Below are positions 23,202 to 34,974 of a stretch of 64,000 nt of DNA, piece after piece. The position numbers were made by a program, and so were the translations under genes. The DNA lies in the NCBI GenBank assembly GCA_001643675.2, contig LSRY02000003.1, positions 1,416,001 through 1,480,000 of the forward strand, read 5' to 3'. Source of the stretch: Monocercomonoides exilis. Its lineage: Eukaryota > Preaxostyla > Oxymonadida > Polymastigidae. Numbering within the stretch: position 1 is the stretch's first letter; each line of letters starts with the position of its first letter. The notes below the pieces were generated by a model. The model ran no database searches. It was not told the DNA's origin and worked only from the letters and a program-made list of their open reading frames with translations.

Positions 23202-24849
23202 TTAGCTTTTTTGCTCTTGCTTCTTCAAGGCATTTCTCCTTTCAAAAAATTTTTCAACAAATTTTCCAGCCAGATGAGGATAATAAGCCAAAACTCCGTT
23301 CTGATTATGCAACGCCAATCTCCTTATTTCTTTTAATTTTTCATCTGTTTCTTTATCAGACTCGGTTTGAGAAGGTGATGATGATGAAGAGGATGTAGTT
23401 GAAGAAAAGGAAGAAGTTGAAGATGAAGATGATGAAGAAGAAGAAAGCAACGATGAAGATTGCGATTGCGATGACGGTGATGGTGAAGCCGAAGAATGTG
23501 AAGCATCCTCTGATGATTCTGAATGAGGAGTTAATTTCAAAGAAGAAAGTGGATCATCCTCATACAAATATTCATTACCATCAATATCCGTCAAAACTCC
23601 TCCACTCGCATTCAGCAGCGCCTGGCCTGCGCATATGTCCCTTTTGATCGTGCAGAAAATAATAAACAAATAAATAAATAAACAAACAAACAAATAAATA
23701 AATAAATAAATAAAATTATAATTAAAATATAAATCAAAAAAAATGTATTCTGTTTCTGTTCATGTAAATTAAAAAAATTGTCACTTGCTTAGAAAAAGAA
23801 AAGAAAAGAAAAATAGCAAAAATAATTTTCAATTAATTCTCAGTAAGTTACCATCTTGAAGAAGGATGTGCCGGTGTGGCCATCACAACATGAGCCTCTC
23901 CCATCAAAACTGATGCAATTTTTGCTCCCATCCCTCCTCTGCTAACAAATTTTGCTGGCTGGTAGCATCATTTTCACACAAATCAGAGTTCAATGTAAAC
24001 AAACAGACATAGAGTTGTGAGGAAAATTTTTATATCGAATGCAAAATTTATCGAAATGTTGATTGGATATCGTTGATGAAAAAAATCCAACAAACCTCAA
24101 ATAGTTTTGACATTTCTTCAGTTCCATACTTCCCAACTGTTCCGGATTTTGTTACTATGCATATTTCTTAAGATTTTAAAATAATTTTTTGAGTCAAATG
24201 AATGTATGAATAATGACATGCCATCTGTCAAAGTCTTTTGTTCAATACCATTTACGCCATATCCAACTCCTCCCCAAATCTGTAAATCCTTTCCCGTTTT
24301 CTGTTGAACATTTTCCAGAAATGCAAAGGGGCTTCAAAAATTAAAATTTATCAAACTGAATCCTTCATAAATGGAAAATGAATAATGCCAGCAATAGGCT
24401 TTGATTTTGATGATATTCCGATGAGAATGGAAACATTCCCCAATCTTTCGTTTATAAAATCATAGGTTCCATCAAGAGGATCAATGAACAACAAAATGTC
24501 ATCAAGATCATAAGGTGTAGAAGAAGCTTTAACCAAATTCAGCAATGGAATGCTAAAATCTGATCCAATATCTTCGCTTCCTGCAGCTTCCTCTCCAACT
24601 ATTTTTATTGACGGCCTTTTAAAATAAATAAAGAAGAAGCAATTGTTAAAACTATTTTTACCATTTCCAACGAAATAAGGAAGTTATTGTTCGTTCTGAT
24701 TGAATATCTGCAACAGTAACAGGATCAGTTTCAGATGTTTTAAATTTTATTCTAAAATCGTTGGATGAATGTATTTCTCTTATTTTTGCAGCTGCTCTAT
24801 TTGCCGCATCAAGTCCACATGAAATAAGATCAGATAATAAAACTGACAT
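23202..24849 (-). CDS. BPNT1: 3'(2'),5'-bisphosphate nucleotidase, BPNT1/HAL2-like
   Basis: Six exons (24849-24662, 24615-24357, 24300-24222, 24166-24096, 23958-23852, 23640-23202) total 1,143 nt, or 380 residues. The fold is the lithium-sensitive Mg-dependent inositol-phosphatase superfamily. Metal-site motifs are all present: DPVTVADIQSE, the GEE loop (IKIVGEEAAG), FIDPLDGTYDF, and the C-terminal RWDICAGQALLNASGGVLTD. The order and the LGNVSILIGIS and GIIHFPF blocks fit BPNT1/HAL2/SAL1, which converts PAP to AMP in sulfur-assimilation and sulfotransfer metabolism. Intron 3 starts with GC rather than GT; the frame is kept only with that site. A Ser-rich insertion of about 60 residues splits the last strands before LALHNQNGVLAYYP. 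A different inositol-phosphatase relative is possible but less likely. Confidence 0.85.
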
Positions 24850-25469
24850 TTTATTATGGCATCATTTGTCGGAAAATATGGATCAGTTGTTTTCAAAGGA
24901 ATTTGATGGTTGAAACAAAAATGTTTCTAACTTTCTTTTTTTTCCTCTTGTTGCTTTTTTCTTTCTTTCTTTTTTTCTATCACTTTTTCTTTTTCTTTTC
25001 TGTTTCATTTTAAATTTTAGTTTTTTGTTATTTTTATTTATTTTTCAATAGCATTGTTTTTGTATTTCAATCTTAACAAGTACTTCATTTTCAACATAAA
25101 CATTGGTCTATTTTTTATTCGCTTTTATTCTTCATTGGAAACAATATGGCTGATCCTTTTTGAAATCATACTTTCGTACGAGTTTTGATCAATAATTTAA
25201 ACTCTATGAAATTAATTATTAAAAAAAAAGTTTTTGCAATAATAATATCATAAACAATAAGTGTTCCCTATTTCAACTCATTTTTTCTAAATCCCATTGA
25301 GAACAAATTTTTGATCAAAACCCGAACGAAAGGAAGATTTCAAAAAAGATTACCATATATTGAATATTTCATTTTTTTTCATGAAAAATCAGGCCTTTGC
25401 GACTAGGCCTTTGCGACAAATAAAGATTTTGCAAATTGTGTCGGTCGAAAAACTCAGCCTGTGTCGAAT

Positions 25470-25511
<42 letters not shown>

Positions 25512-25889
25512 GATTATTTATTTATTTTATTTGTTTAATTGCAAATATTTTTTTAAATATTCATTTTAATTTCTTTTGAATTTTTTCTTTATAAGTTATT
25601 GTTTGTGAATATCAATGAATATTTACAAACTTGCATTTTAGACGAATCGCTTTGCCTTATTTTGAATGGAATCATCATTTAATATTCATTTTTCTTGAAC
25701 GAGAAATAAAGTTTATCTTATTCAAGAACGTCTTTTCTCTGAAACGTCATCAAACTGTTTTCATATCGTTACAAAATTCGGAAAGCAATTCTGACATCAA
25801 CTTTGGAAAATGAAACAATAATTCACAAAAATCACTTACACAAAACAAAATTCAAATTCAAATTCAAAAACAATAATTATATCTTTGAG
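24850..25889. other. AT-rich intergenic region
   Basis: About 1 kb upstream of the nucleotidase with no supportable gene. It contains a 37-base T run at 25471-25507 and a 14-bp unit repeated twice in tandem at 25391-25418 (AGGCCTTTGCGACT and one mismatch). The nucleotidase promoter must lie near 24850-24950. Confidence 0.4.
25471..25507. repeat. Poly-T tract, 37 bases
   Basis: An uninterrupted run of T directly after TGTGTCGAATG. It could be a retrotransposed poly(A) end in reverse orientation or simple slippage; nothing beside it decides. Confidence 0.7.
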
Positions 25890-28800
25890 TGAATTCGGAT
25901 TCAGCTCAGTTTATTTGGAAAAAAAACGAAGGATTATACAGCAGTGCTGTGTTAATGCGTTTAGTGAAATCTGTTCCTGAACTTCCGATGCATTAAATGA
26001 CCTATATGGGGACCAACAAATTGAAGGAATTTTGCTTTTGACAATGAAACTGTATTTGTTCGTGGCAAAGGCAATTGGAAGTTGATAGGAAATTGCTGGA
26101 TTGATGAAAAATGTTCGGCTTTTTTTTTAATAAAGAAGACAGAATTACATAGCTGGATTGCATTTGTTGCAGGAAAAGATGTTGGAGCGACAAACGGAAG
26201 TTATCACCTCAAAGATTAATTCAAGATGAAAGCAAACGAAGCAACAAAAGAGGTGAGCAGATAGGGGATCGAGCCACAAGGTGAGAAAAGAGCAGGACTG
26301 TTGTATTACCTGACGCGAAGAAGCGTTCCAGTTCAGCAGTTCAGCAGCTCAACTGCTTCAAACAGCATCAGATTGCACTTTGAAGTGCGGAGAGTCAGCA
26401 AAAGTTAAGATAGCTAGTGAAGATAGGGCACAGGAAGTGATATTCGATATGAAGAGATGGCAGTTGAGGGGGGCAGCGAGTACGCACAGGAACGAGGAGA
26501 ATTCTGCGTGGCGTGACAATACAAAGAAGATTTAGCATATTGGTGATGAGAGGACTTTTTCGTGAAGCAGATGTTTTTTTCGCACCTCTGGTCTGTGCTT
26601 CCTATAGAGAACCTTCTTCAGCCAGGTTGTTTTCTCTGACGCATGCAGAAAATGGAATTCCGAACAGAACAATTAATTCTCCTTTTCCCTTCAGTCGAAT
26701 TCCGAGGCCTGTTAACATCAGTGATTGAGAGAATAACAAAAGCGGGAGGTGGCCATTCATAAAGCGTGTGAAGATGGCGTTTCGAGAGAAAAAATGAAGG
26801 CAGAAAGAGGCAGGTCGTTAAGCATCTTGTTCCTTTTTTGCATGGAAATTTGGATGTGCCTGTGTTCAGTGGAATCAATATTTGTTTTGAAGTCAGAGAA
26901 GATGAAAAAGATAAAGGAAGCGAGTCATATTGCAACATTGTGGATGAAAGCGCAGAAAATGATGCAGATGAAGCATATATAATTTTAAATGTGTTCAAAA
27001 GAACTTTTCCTTCCGTCTGATGTTGCAAACAAGCAGCTGTCTGGGATGTAAAAAAAATTGAGGAGATGCACTTCATCAAATACAAAGAATTGAGTTCGTC
27101 AAGTTGGAAAGGCTCCTCTTTCTGCAGTATTCGTTTTCTTCAAACTGAAGAATGTTCTTGGCCTTTCCCGCTGAGCAATGGATCGCATTTGTTGTCTTCG
27201 TTCCCTTTCTCTCTTCATTTGCTTCATCTGCTTCCGCTCCTTTGCTTTTGTTCGGTTTCCCACAAAAAACTCATGAATCTTTATTTTCTTTTGTTCTGTC
27301 TATTTTTTATTTTCTTTCCTCACATCTTCTTTCTTCTCAAGATGCTTTCATCATGTGATTAAACATTTATTTTCCAACCGCCGTTTATGTTCCACATAAC
27401 AATCACTCAGTTTGTCGATGGAATTGTTGGTTTTTATTAAGTTTTGAATTATATATCAGTTTTTATGTCCCTTGTGCCTGCGATGTGAGATGATGAAGAG
27501 AATATGCGCTTTGCAGCTCAGGTTGAACGAACAAACATCCAACTGCAAGCGAGAGGGTTGGGGCAGAATAATAAAAGGGATGAATTGACTGTGAATAACC
27601 AACTGCATCCCGTCTATTCCTAAAGGAGAAGGAGCTTTCTGTCCTTTCTCATTCTGCTTGCACATCAATTTTTGTGTATGCAGACTGTGCTCCCTCTGTG
27701 CCCCCTCTTGAGAGCTATAGTGTGCAATCAACGATTCCAAAATGATGCACGTGGAAGCTACAAAACTTCGCAGAATCGATATATGGGTTCATTTGTAACT
27801 CAATGTGGGACTTGAGCAGCAACTTAGGATCTTCACAGAAGTGCATTTTGCGCTGCCAGAGAAAGATGTATATTTTCTGTGCTTTGAACCGTTAGATCAC
27901 ATGCCTTTCCTTCTGGATTTCTAACGCAGGATGAAAAATATGATGTTCATCTCTCAAGGCTGCACCAGTGTAACACTTGGTGATTAACAGCATCCCATCG
28001 AAAACATTTCTAATAACCCTTCTCTCTCTCTTATCGATACACACATCGAATAGAAATCAAACACTGGAATACTTTATGAAACTCCCTTGCCTTTCCGCTG
28101 CGTTCCACACATTTATCACGCAGCTGGAGTTGATAACAATGAGCTTGTTAAAGACGGACATGTTGAAGATGGAGATGATAGGTGATTGATGGCTTTGTGC
28201 ATTACTGTTGGAGAGATCGATGTCTCATCTCACGAACAGTTCCTTGCTTCAAGTCACGGTCTTTTTTTCTTTCTTCTTCAGCTTTTTCTCTATAACAATC
28301 AATCTCTTTCATCGCTTTGAAATTTTCTTTCTTTCTTTCTCTTTCTCTTTTCCTTTTCTATTTGCATTCATCTTAATGCCTTCTTCGACCTTTTCCAAAA
28401 TAATATGCATTTGCAGTATTTGCATATATGTTTCTGCTTTTCTTTTCTGCATTCTCGTCTCCATCTTTATATGCATTAACCGATAAATCTCTTTCGCCTA
28501 TTGACTGCCTCACTCGTCCAACCACTTCCAGTGTGCAAAATGACCCTCTTTTCACAATGGGATAGTAAGAGGCTGTGATCAAACATTGTATCTCTCCCAT
28601 TTGGTTCATCGTAGTGATGGTTTATGAGTGGAAGCTTATCGACTCGTCGACTTCTATTGGATGGACTTTCAGATGAGGACAAGGAAGGCTTTTTGTGGAG
28701 GAAAGAAGAAAATGAAGGAGAAGAACGGTGAGTGAAAAGAAAGAAATGATGGACGAGGTTCTTAATATGAGAAGCGAAGTTTGTTTCAAGCTGAATGCTT

Positions 28801-29504
28801 GAGAGAAAATGTTTAAATGGAAAAATTTGAAGTATATGAAGTATTTGAAGAAGAAGAAAAGGAAGAAGATAAAGATAAGGATGAAGATGAAGAAGCAGAC
28901 AAACTATGAAAGACAGAAGTTGACACAGTTCAAGAAGCTGTCCTTTTTGCAGTCTTCTGCAGAGTCGTCTTCAGAACCTGTATCTGATTCTTAAACAAAA
29001 TGCTTTCTGACTCTTTTGAAGTCATGCGTTTGAGCAAATGGAACATGATGAGGCAGCTAATGAACTTTGCTTTGAAAAATAGTTGCGACTCACTATCTTT
29101 TGGAGGCTCTTTAGTCATTTTACTTGTGCAAATCCCAGGCTACGAAGAGAGAAGAGAAGGATTCACTATATCATTTAACAGCCACATGCGTATTGGCCGT
29201 GAAAAATGTGAATGGACAATCATCTTTGTGGTTTTAGCAAGCTCGACTGGATCAAAGATATTTTCATACAAACCACAAAAATCAATGTGACTATTTATCT
29301 GCTGCTCATCGCCTTTGCTCCCCAGTTAGTTCAGCAGCACCCCTTTCACCTCCTGAATCAACTGCATTATCTCGTTGTTTATCTTCAAGGAAAACAGAAC
29401 CCTCCAAATTGTCAGACCAAACACCATCTTTTCATTCTTCCTGGTATTTGTCTTCTAGAAAATAGCACAGCCTTGCATGGCTTCCACAATTTGAGAGAAA
29501 TGAG
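25890..29504 (+). pseudogene. Decayed coding sequence, family unknown
   Basis: This stretch is less AT-rich than true spacer and has protein-like pieces on the + strand in shifting frames, broken by stops and indels. Examples are FAFDNETVFVRGKGNWK near 26030, LDVPVFSGINICFEVREDE near 26850, DDEENMRFAAQVERTNIQLQ near 27490 and DVYFLCFEPLDHMPFLLDF near 27870. No single frame stays open for more than about 100 codons, and none of the pieces identifies a family. Because it runs in the same direction as the broken surface-protein gene that follows, it may be that gene's own upstream ectodomain, or an older neighbour. That link is inference. Confidence 0.4.
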
Positions 29505-32223
29505 GGCATAGGTGTAACTGCGTCCCTTTTGCAATTCTTGTTTTTAGACATTAATTTTGTGATGTTTGAAATGCAAAAATTATTTAAAAACTTTTGTATG
29601 GACCGATTTTTCGCAAAAATTTTTGTTTCTCGTGAAAAAACTATTTTAAAAAATGACCCATAAATATGAGTATTTTTTCAAAAAATAAATAAAACAAGAT
29701 AATTATGAAATAAAAAGTAGATAAAATGTTATTTATTATTATATTGTCCTATTTTAATAATAATGATTTGGGAAATAAAACATAAAAAAAAATAAATTTA
29801 AAAATTAAAATATTTTGATCATTCCCACAATTAAATTTTTAATATCCAAAAAATAAGAAATTAGTTTCTTTCGTCAAGAATAGAACCCTCGCTTGCGAAC
29901 ATATAACAAATCAAATGTTTAGAAATATTATAAAAGTGTGCACTAAATGATTATTAACATTTCATTCAATTCTTTACAATTTTTGATTATGATTTTTAGG
30001 AAGATTATTTGCATGCTGCACAAGGATATTATTATTAAACTATGGTGCCAATGAATAAAGAAGAACAAACAAATCGTGTGAAACATTCTTTTTAATTATT
30101 AACATTGTTTTATTAAAATTTTTGATAAAACATGAAAAATTTTATTATCTTTCTTCCAAAGAGAGATGCGTATGAAAACAAAGCTCCTGTTAACACAGCA
30201 ACAGCAAAGAAAATAGAGGAGAAATGTTTCAGGCAACGAAATGAAGAGAAAAAATGAATTTTGCATTTGTGAAGATGAAGTTAGATACAGACACAACCAG
30301 CATGAGGAATGTATTTTCATTGATTGTTACAACATCACATCCCAGATCAATGAAAGTCAATTTCTGTTTGATCTTCGAGAGGGACATAACACTCGTAATA
30401 ATGCAATTAATGGAAAAGATTATTGCGAACACCACAGCGATACGGATTTGAATGGATTTGTAACAATTCATCAAAGTGATACGATTATTGTGAGCAGCGT
30501 GAATGGATCAAACGAAAAACAGTGTGGAACAAACACACTTCCATGTTATTCAATTGAGCATGGGCTGGTGCATCTGACTTCTGATTTCATGAGCGTGATG
30601 ATTGTTGTTGAAGAGAGTGTAATAGGAAGAGATAAATCTGAAGGAGATGGGTTTTAAAGGGGGAGAAGGAATGGAGAAAAACACATCTCTGCGGATATTG
30701 GATGAGGGATGTCAATTGGGAGGAATCGCGAGTGAAAGAGGATCATCATTTTTCATCCCTGTCTTGGAAGAAGTGAAGAGCACAACACAGGCGAGTGGGG
30801 ACATGGACTTGAGCATTCGTGGGAAGCTGCTTCTTCCTCACAAATTGTCTCTGAAGATCAGCATGAAAAATGGGGATGAAGAGGAGATTGTGAGAAAAGG
30901 GATTGAAGAAGAAGGGTTTGTTTCAGAGAATGAGATTCGCTCAGTTATTTCATGTTCAGAATTGGAGAAAGTGAGAGAAGAGACGGAAGTGAGTGTGTGG
31001 ATTGCGTTTGGAAAAGCTGATTCTCCTTCATCAACAGAGCCATTTATTGTGAAGAACAGAAGTGAAAGTCAGTCAAGTGGAAATGAAAGAATTGTTGAGG
31101 GAGGAAAAGAAGGAAAATCATTTTGGCCGATTGCTGTTGTTGTTTGAGTTGTTGTTTTATTGTTTGTAATCATTGTTTCTGTGATATTTGCAGTCAGATG
31201 GAGAAAACAAAAGAGAAGAACAAAGGAATTGGAGGAGATTGTGAATGACACAGTGAAAAAGAATCCGAAGGCATTTGAGGTGGTGACGATGGAGATGTCG
31301 CCTGAGGAGCAGTGGAGGAGAGCAGAAAGATAGGCAGAGAAGAAGAATGAAGAGAGGATAAAGAAGAGAGTATATGGAAAGAAAATGGTGCATTCAGAAT
31401 CTGAAGAGTACCTTCTATCTGAGAGTGGCTCCACTGAAAACATATTGGGAAAAGATTCAGACAAGATTCCTCAATGGGCATTGGAGAAGGATGAAGAGGA
31501 AGAGACAAGAAAGCGAACTCCTTCACCTTCAATCTCATCCACTTCAACAACTTCAACCACAGATTCAGATTCAACATTTATTCGAGGGGGAGGATCTGTG
31601 CCCAACCACCTCGTCCATGTCAAATCTGGTGGATGCAATGGCCTGCTCATCACCCTCATGAGAAGCTGATTGTGGACTTGAGGGATTCGCTGTTCATGCT
31701 GCTGCATGGAAGGAATGAGAAGAAAGAGATGGCAATTGGGAGTTTGAAGGAAAGAGAGATGACAGCTGCCCGGGTCTTGTTCTGGGTGGCCAATCTTGCA
31801 CTTCACTCCTTTGATGAGATGGAAAACGGATTATCTTCACTGGCCAATCTGAGTCCACACATTGTACTGTTCTCGGAGCACATGGTGATCTGCATTGCGA
31901 TGTACTCAGATTGCTCCTCTTCCGATTCAGATTCATCTTCAATTTCTTCATCCACGATTGTAACATCTGCAAGTGATGATGATGATGACTCTCTGCCTTC
32001 ATCAGCTTTTGAGGATGAGGATGACAACAGGAAGGAGTGTGTGAGATGGAAGGCGCCGGAACTGCTGATCAACAATAAATTCGGGGCAACAAAGGAGTCT
32101 GTGGTGTTCTCGATCGGGATGATGCTGTGGGAGTGCCTGACACTGAAGATTCCATTTGGAGAGTATGAGGCTGAGGTGGCGGGGCAGAAGATTGTGAATG
32201 GTGAGATATCGAATATGAAAAAA
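29505..32223. repeat. Left arm of a 2.72-kb inverted duplication
   Basis: This block recurs in reverse complement at 34975-37691. The outer end reads GGCATAGGTGTAACTGCGTC in both arms. The inner end is GAATATG followed by six A. By eye the arms differ by two single-base indels (five G at 31586-31590 versus four; three C at 31653-31655 versus two) and one substitution (T at 32102), over about 2,718 nt. The first ~730 nt are AT-rich noncoding DNA; the rest is a broken surface-protein gene. No matching target-site duplication flanks the pair. Confidence 0.95.
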
Positions 32224-32482
32224 TGGTTTGAAGGACAGGCTAAAGCAGAAAGTTAAGATGAGTGTGTTATCGCATTTTGAAGACAGACTATCGCACGTGG
32301 TAATAAAGTGTGTGCTGGTTGAAGATTTTCCGGAAGGTGCAACTGTGAAGACAATGACTGACATAATCGGGATTGCAGCAGAGTCCATTGGAAAGAGTGC
32401 ATTGTCTGAGCATATTTGTGTCTTGCGCGTGAAGATGGAACAAATAAGTGAAGCAAATGTTAATTCCAATATGTGTCTGTGA
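30241..32482 (+). pseudogene. Broken surface protein gene: beta-helix-like start, membrane segment, kinase-like tail (copy A)
   Basis: Homologous pieces run in order. The N-terminal piece has IIVSSVNGSNEKQCGTNTLP, a motif typical of the start of pectin-lyase-like beta-helix ectodomains. A juxtamembrane piece follows (KLLLPHKLSLKISMKNG, then FIVKNRSES). Next come a hydrophobic segment (VVLLFVIIVSVIFAV) with basic anchor, and a Ser/Glu-rich tail with RWKAPELLINNKFGATKE and SIGMMLWECLTLKIPFGEYE. The last two resemble the APE motif and helix F of protein kinases; no HRD or DFG motif is present. Breaks are a frameshift near 30657, a TGA in the membrane segment at 31147, a TAG at about 31331, and two extra bases at 31586-31590 and 31653-31655. 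Homology may continue past the arm to 32482 (GATVKTMTDIIG). The large middle of a beta-helix is absent. Confidence 0.7.
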
Positions 32483-33140
32483 AGCATGGTTTAAACAATA
32501 TAATGAAACAAATGAAAATTTATATGCTGATGGATATGCGTATGGACTTATTTATGTTTACGATTACAAGATTGTTAACTCATTTGCATCGAAATGTGTA
32601 ATTCAAATTTCACAAAAAGGAGATGAAGTTTGTTTTTATTAGAAATTCATTTACGAACACTTGCGTTAATTAGGTTTTTTTTTGCAACGTGATCAAAATG
32701 TGATGTGATTGATAGTGTTGTGAAAAAAAAATTCATAAATTTATTGGAGACTGTTCTGTTCCAATATTTGTTGATTTAATAAAACTTCTTAGTATTTTTC
32801 GATTAAGAATTGCATTTGTTTTATCTTTTTCTTTTTTCTCCATTTCTTCAATCTTTCTCTCTTTTTTTTCACAAAACTTTAGGGTTTCAAACTCTAACGT
32901 TTTTAACTGTTGGCTGTCGTTGTTTTTCAGAAATCTTCCATCGCATGATCTATATCTTTTCTTTTTCTTCTTTCTTGCAGTTTTGCAATCAATGTCTGAT
33001 GAAAATATATCATCTTCAGTTTCAACTTTTGTTTCTGTTTCTTTCTCTTCTTTCTCTTCTTTCTCTTCTTTCTCTTCTTTCTCTTCTTTCTCTTCTTTCT
33101 CTTCTTTCTCTTCTTTCTCATCTTCATCATCTATTTTTCT
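32483..33140. other. Palindrome spacer, left part
   Basis: AT-rich DNA between the end of pseudogene copy A and the transposase stop. It contains a 9-bp tandem repeat (unit TTTCTCTTC, about 8-9 copies) at 33041-33119, next to the 3' end of the transposase. No terminal repeat matching the other side of the transposase could be found by eye. Confidence 0.4.
33041..33119. repeat. 9-bp tandem repeat
   Basis: Unit TTTCTCTTC repeated head to tail almost without change, just downstream of the transposase gene. Simple-sequence slippage is the likely origin. Confidence 0.85.
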
Positions 33141-34274
33141 TCATTTTGAATTTGTTGATTCTTTTATTTCTGATATTAGCTTTAATGATCTTTTTTTCTT
33201 CAACATTTCATCAAGTTCATTTTCATCATACATTTCATAGTTGTTTCTTTTTCTCAATTCCTCTTTCTTTAATAAATAAGAAGACAATTTAAATTTCCTT
33301 TCTTTCAGAAGAATGCTTTTCAAACTTGCAACGCTTTCATTGTAAGAACGAAGAAAAATATCCAAACTTTTCTTGCTGATTTTTGAAAGTTCCTTTATGT
33401 ATGCTGCAGGTGTGAGTCTGTTGTTGAGTCGATATTGAAATTCATAAACATATTCTTTTGTCTTAATGAATGTTCTTCCTCTTTTTGGAATGTGGTTTTT
33501 CAGATGAGACCACACACTTTCGATTGTTTGAGTGTAAACTTTAGGATTTTCAGGCTTAACAAAATTGAGAGAATGATTAACACTGTCAATGGTGAAGCCG
33601 TTTTCACTAATGCAGTTATATGCCGACCATTTGTCAGACATTATAGTTGAAGATCTTTCAATGTTCTTTTTAACAAAATACAATATGGTATCAGCTTTTC
33701 GATCTGGAAGAAATTCGACAATCAATTTTTGTGGCTTTCCAATTTCTTTTCTCTCTACTACTCCCCATAGCCATTGCTGTTCTCTGCATCTCCCAACACC
33801 GTTCTTTCTTTTATGAATTAAAGTTTCATCTATTTCCACTATTCGATCTTTTCCTATTTTTTCCATTTCGAATGTTTCAAAATAACAGCATATTCTTCTT
33901 AACTTTTCAAATAATTTCACTACTGTTTTGTTTGATATTTTCGATTCAAAAGTTACTTCCTTAATTGAGTGTTTGTACCAAAAATGATACAACAATGATG
34001 TAAGTTTGAATGGTGAAAGATGAAATTCCATAAAAATTGAATCATAATTCCAGCTGTAATTTTTCGCACATTTCGTGCATTTATAAGCATAGTAATCACT
34101 TTCTTTTTTTTGCATCCTTAATTCCATTGCTTTTTCGCATTTCCAGCACATTCGATTTCTTTTTATTATCCCAAATTTGGAAAGCAATTCAATAGCCAAT
34201 TGATTTTTCCCATTCGATCGCATTAAAAACTCACTGAATGTTAATTCTTTTTCAAATGATTTGTTTTCAACCAT
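33141..34274 (-). CDS. Merlin/IS1595-family DDE transposase, intact frame
   Basis: Uninterrupted 377-residue frame. The N-terminus has a zinc ribbon with two CxxC pairs (C43/C46 in MCWKCEK and C66/C69 in YKCTKCAK). The ISXO2-like catalytic core follows, with D149 in VEIDETLIHKRKNG, D214 in TIMSDKWSAYN and E252 in TIESVWSHLKNHIPKRGRT. WLWGVVER and the LNNRL block near the C-terminus also fit the family. Merlin elements are cut-and-paste DNA transposons found in animals and protists, related to bacterial IS1016/IS1595. A Lys/Glu-rich tail of about 45 residues ends the protein. It sits in the spacer between two inverted 2.7-kb arms, transcribed on the same strand as arm B's pseudogene. I could not find short terminal inverted repeats close to the gene, so its element borders are unknown. 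Confidence 0.9.
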   Translation of the reverse strand: MVENKSFEKELTFSEFLMRSNGKNQLAIELLSKFGIIKRNRMCWKCEKAMELRMQKKESDYYAYKCTKCAKNYSWNYDSIFMEFHLSPFKLTSLLYHFWYKHSIKEVTFESKISNKTVVKLFEKLRRICCYFETFEMEKIGKDRIVEIDETLIHKRKNGVGRCREQQWLWGVVERKEIGKPQKLIVEFLPDRKADTILYFVKKNIERSSTIMSDKWSAYNCISENGFTIDSVNHSLNFVKPENPKVYTQTIESVWSHLKNHIPKRGRTFIKTKEYVYEFQYRLNNRLTPAAYIKELSKISKKSLDIFLRSYNESVASLKSILLKERKFKLSSYLLKKEELRKRNNYEMYDENELDEMLKKKRSLKLISEIKESTNSK

Positions 34275-34974
34275 TTGTGAAATGGATTGACTTTGCTAAA
34301 GTTTAAAAATTTGAATTAATGTATATTAATAATGGCTCTTTTTTTTATGTTTTCGAGTGAAATATGCACTTTTATATTTTGAATTTTTACAGAAAGAAAA
34401 ACATATTTTATTTTAATATTATTTGCACAGTTTTTAATGAAGTTTCAAAATAAAACAACATTTATAAAAATACAAAAATGCAAAAAATTCAAACATTGAA
34501 TTCATTCGATTTTTCAATATATTCAAAAATAAAGAGTTTGTTCTATAAAACAATTATCACAATTCAGAACAAAAAAAATTTTATTCCCTTTGAGTTAAAT
34601 TTGAAGTATTTATTTGCATGCAACAATCCATGTATAAACGCATTCACACATACACATTTCATTTGTTTCAAAATTGTCATTTCTATTTCTTTCGCTTTTG
34701 TTGTTTGTGCTGTTCCCATTGCCAACAACGATAATATCTTTGTGCTCATCTATCAGAACACACTCCACTATTCTGCTGTTTTTTTGAGCAAAGTGATCGA
34801 CTCTTTCTTCTCAAATTCCCCCCGCATAGCACATCGCATTTGACACAATCTGTATTGCTGCATAGTCACGTAACTACCAAATGAATTTTTTTATCATTTC
34901 TGAAAATGAAATTCTATCTGGCATCTGAACCGGTACACTTTTTTTATCAATTATTTTAGTCGAAATCACTCAAC
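34275..34974. other. Palindrome spacer, right part
   Basis: 700 nt upstream of the transposase. The first 200 nt are AT-rich; 34600-34850 is less so and shows short protein-like pieces on the minus strand (for example ECVLIDEHKDIIVVGNGNST) broken by stops, perhaps another decayed fragment. The transposase promoter should lie near 34275-34400. Confidence 0.35.

Noticed and set aside
25631-25813. 60-residue + strand open frame
   Set aside because: AT-driven composition, no start context or homology signal; treated as chance.
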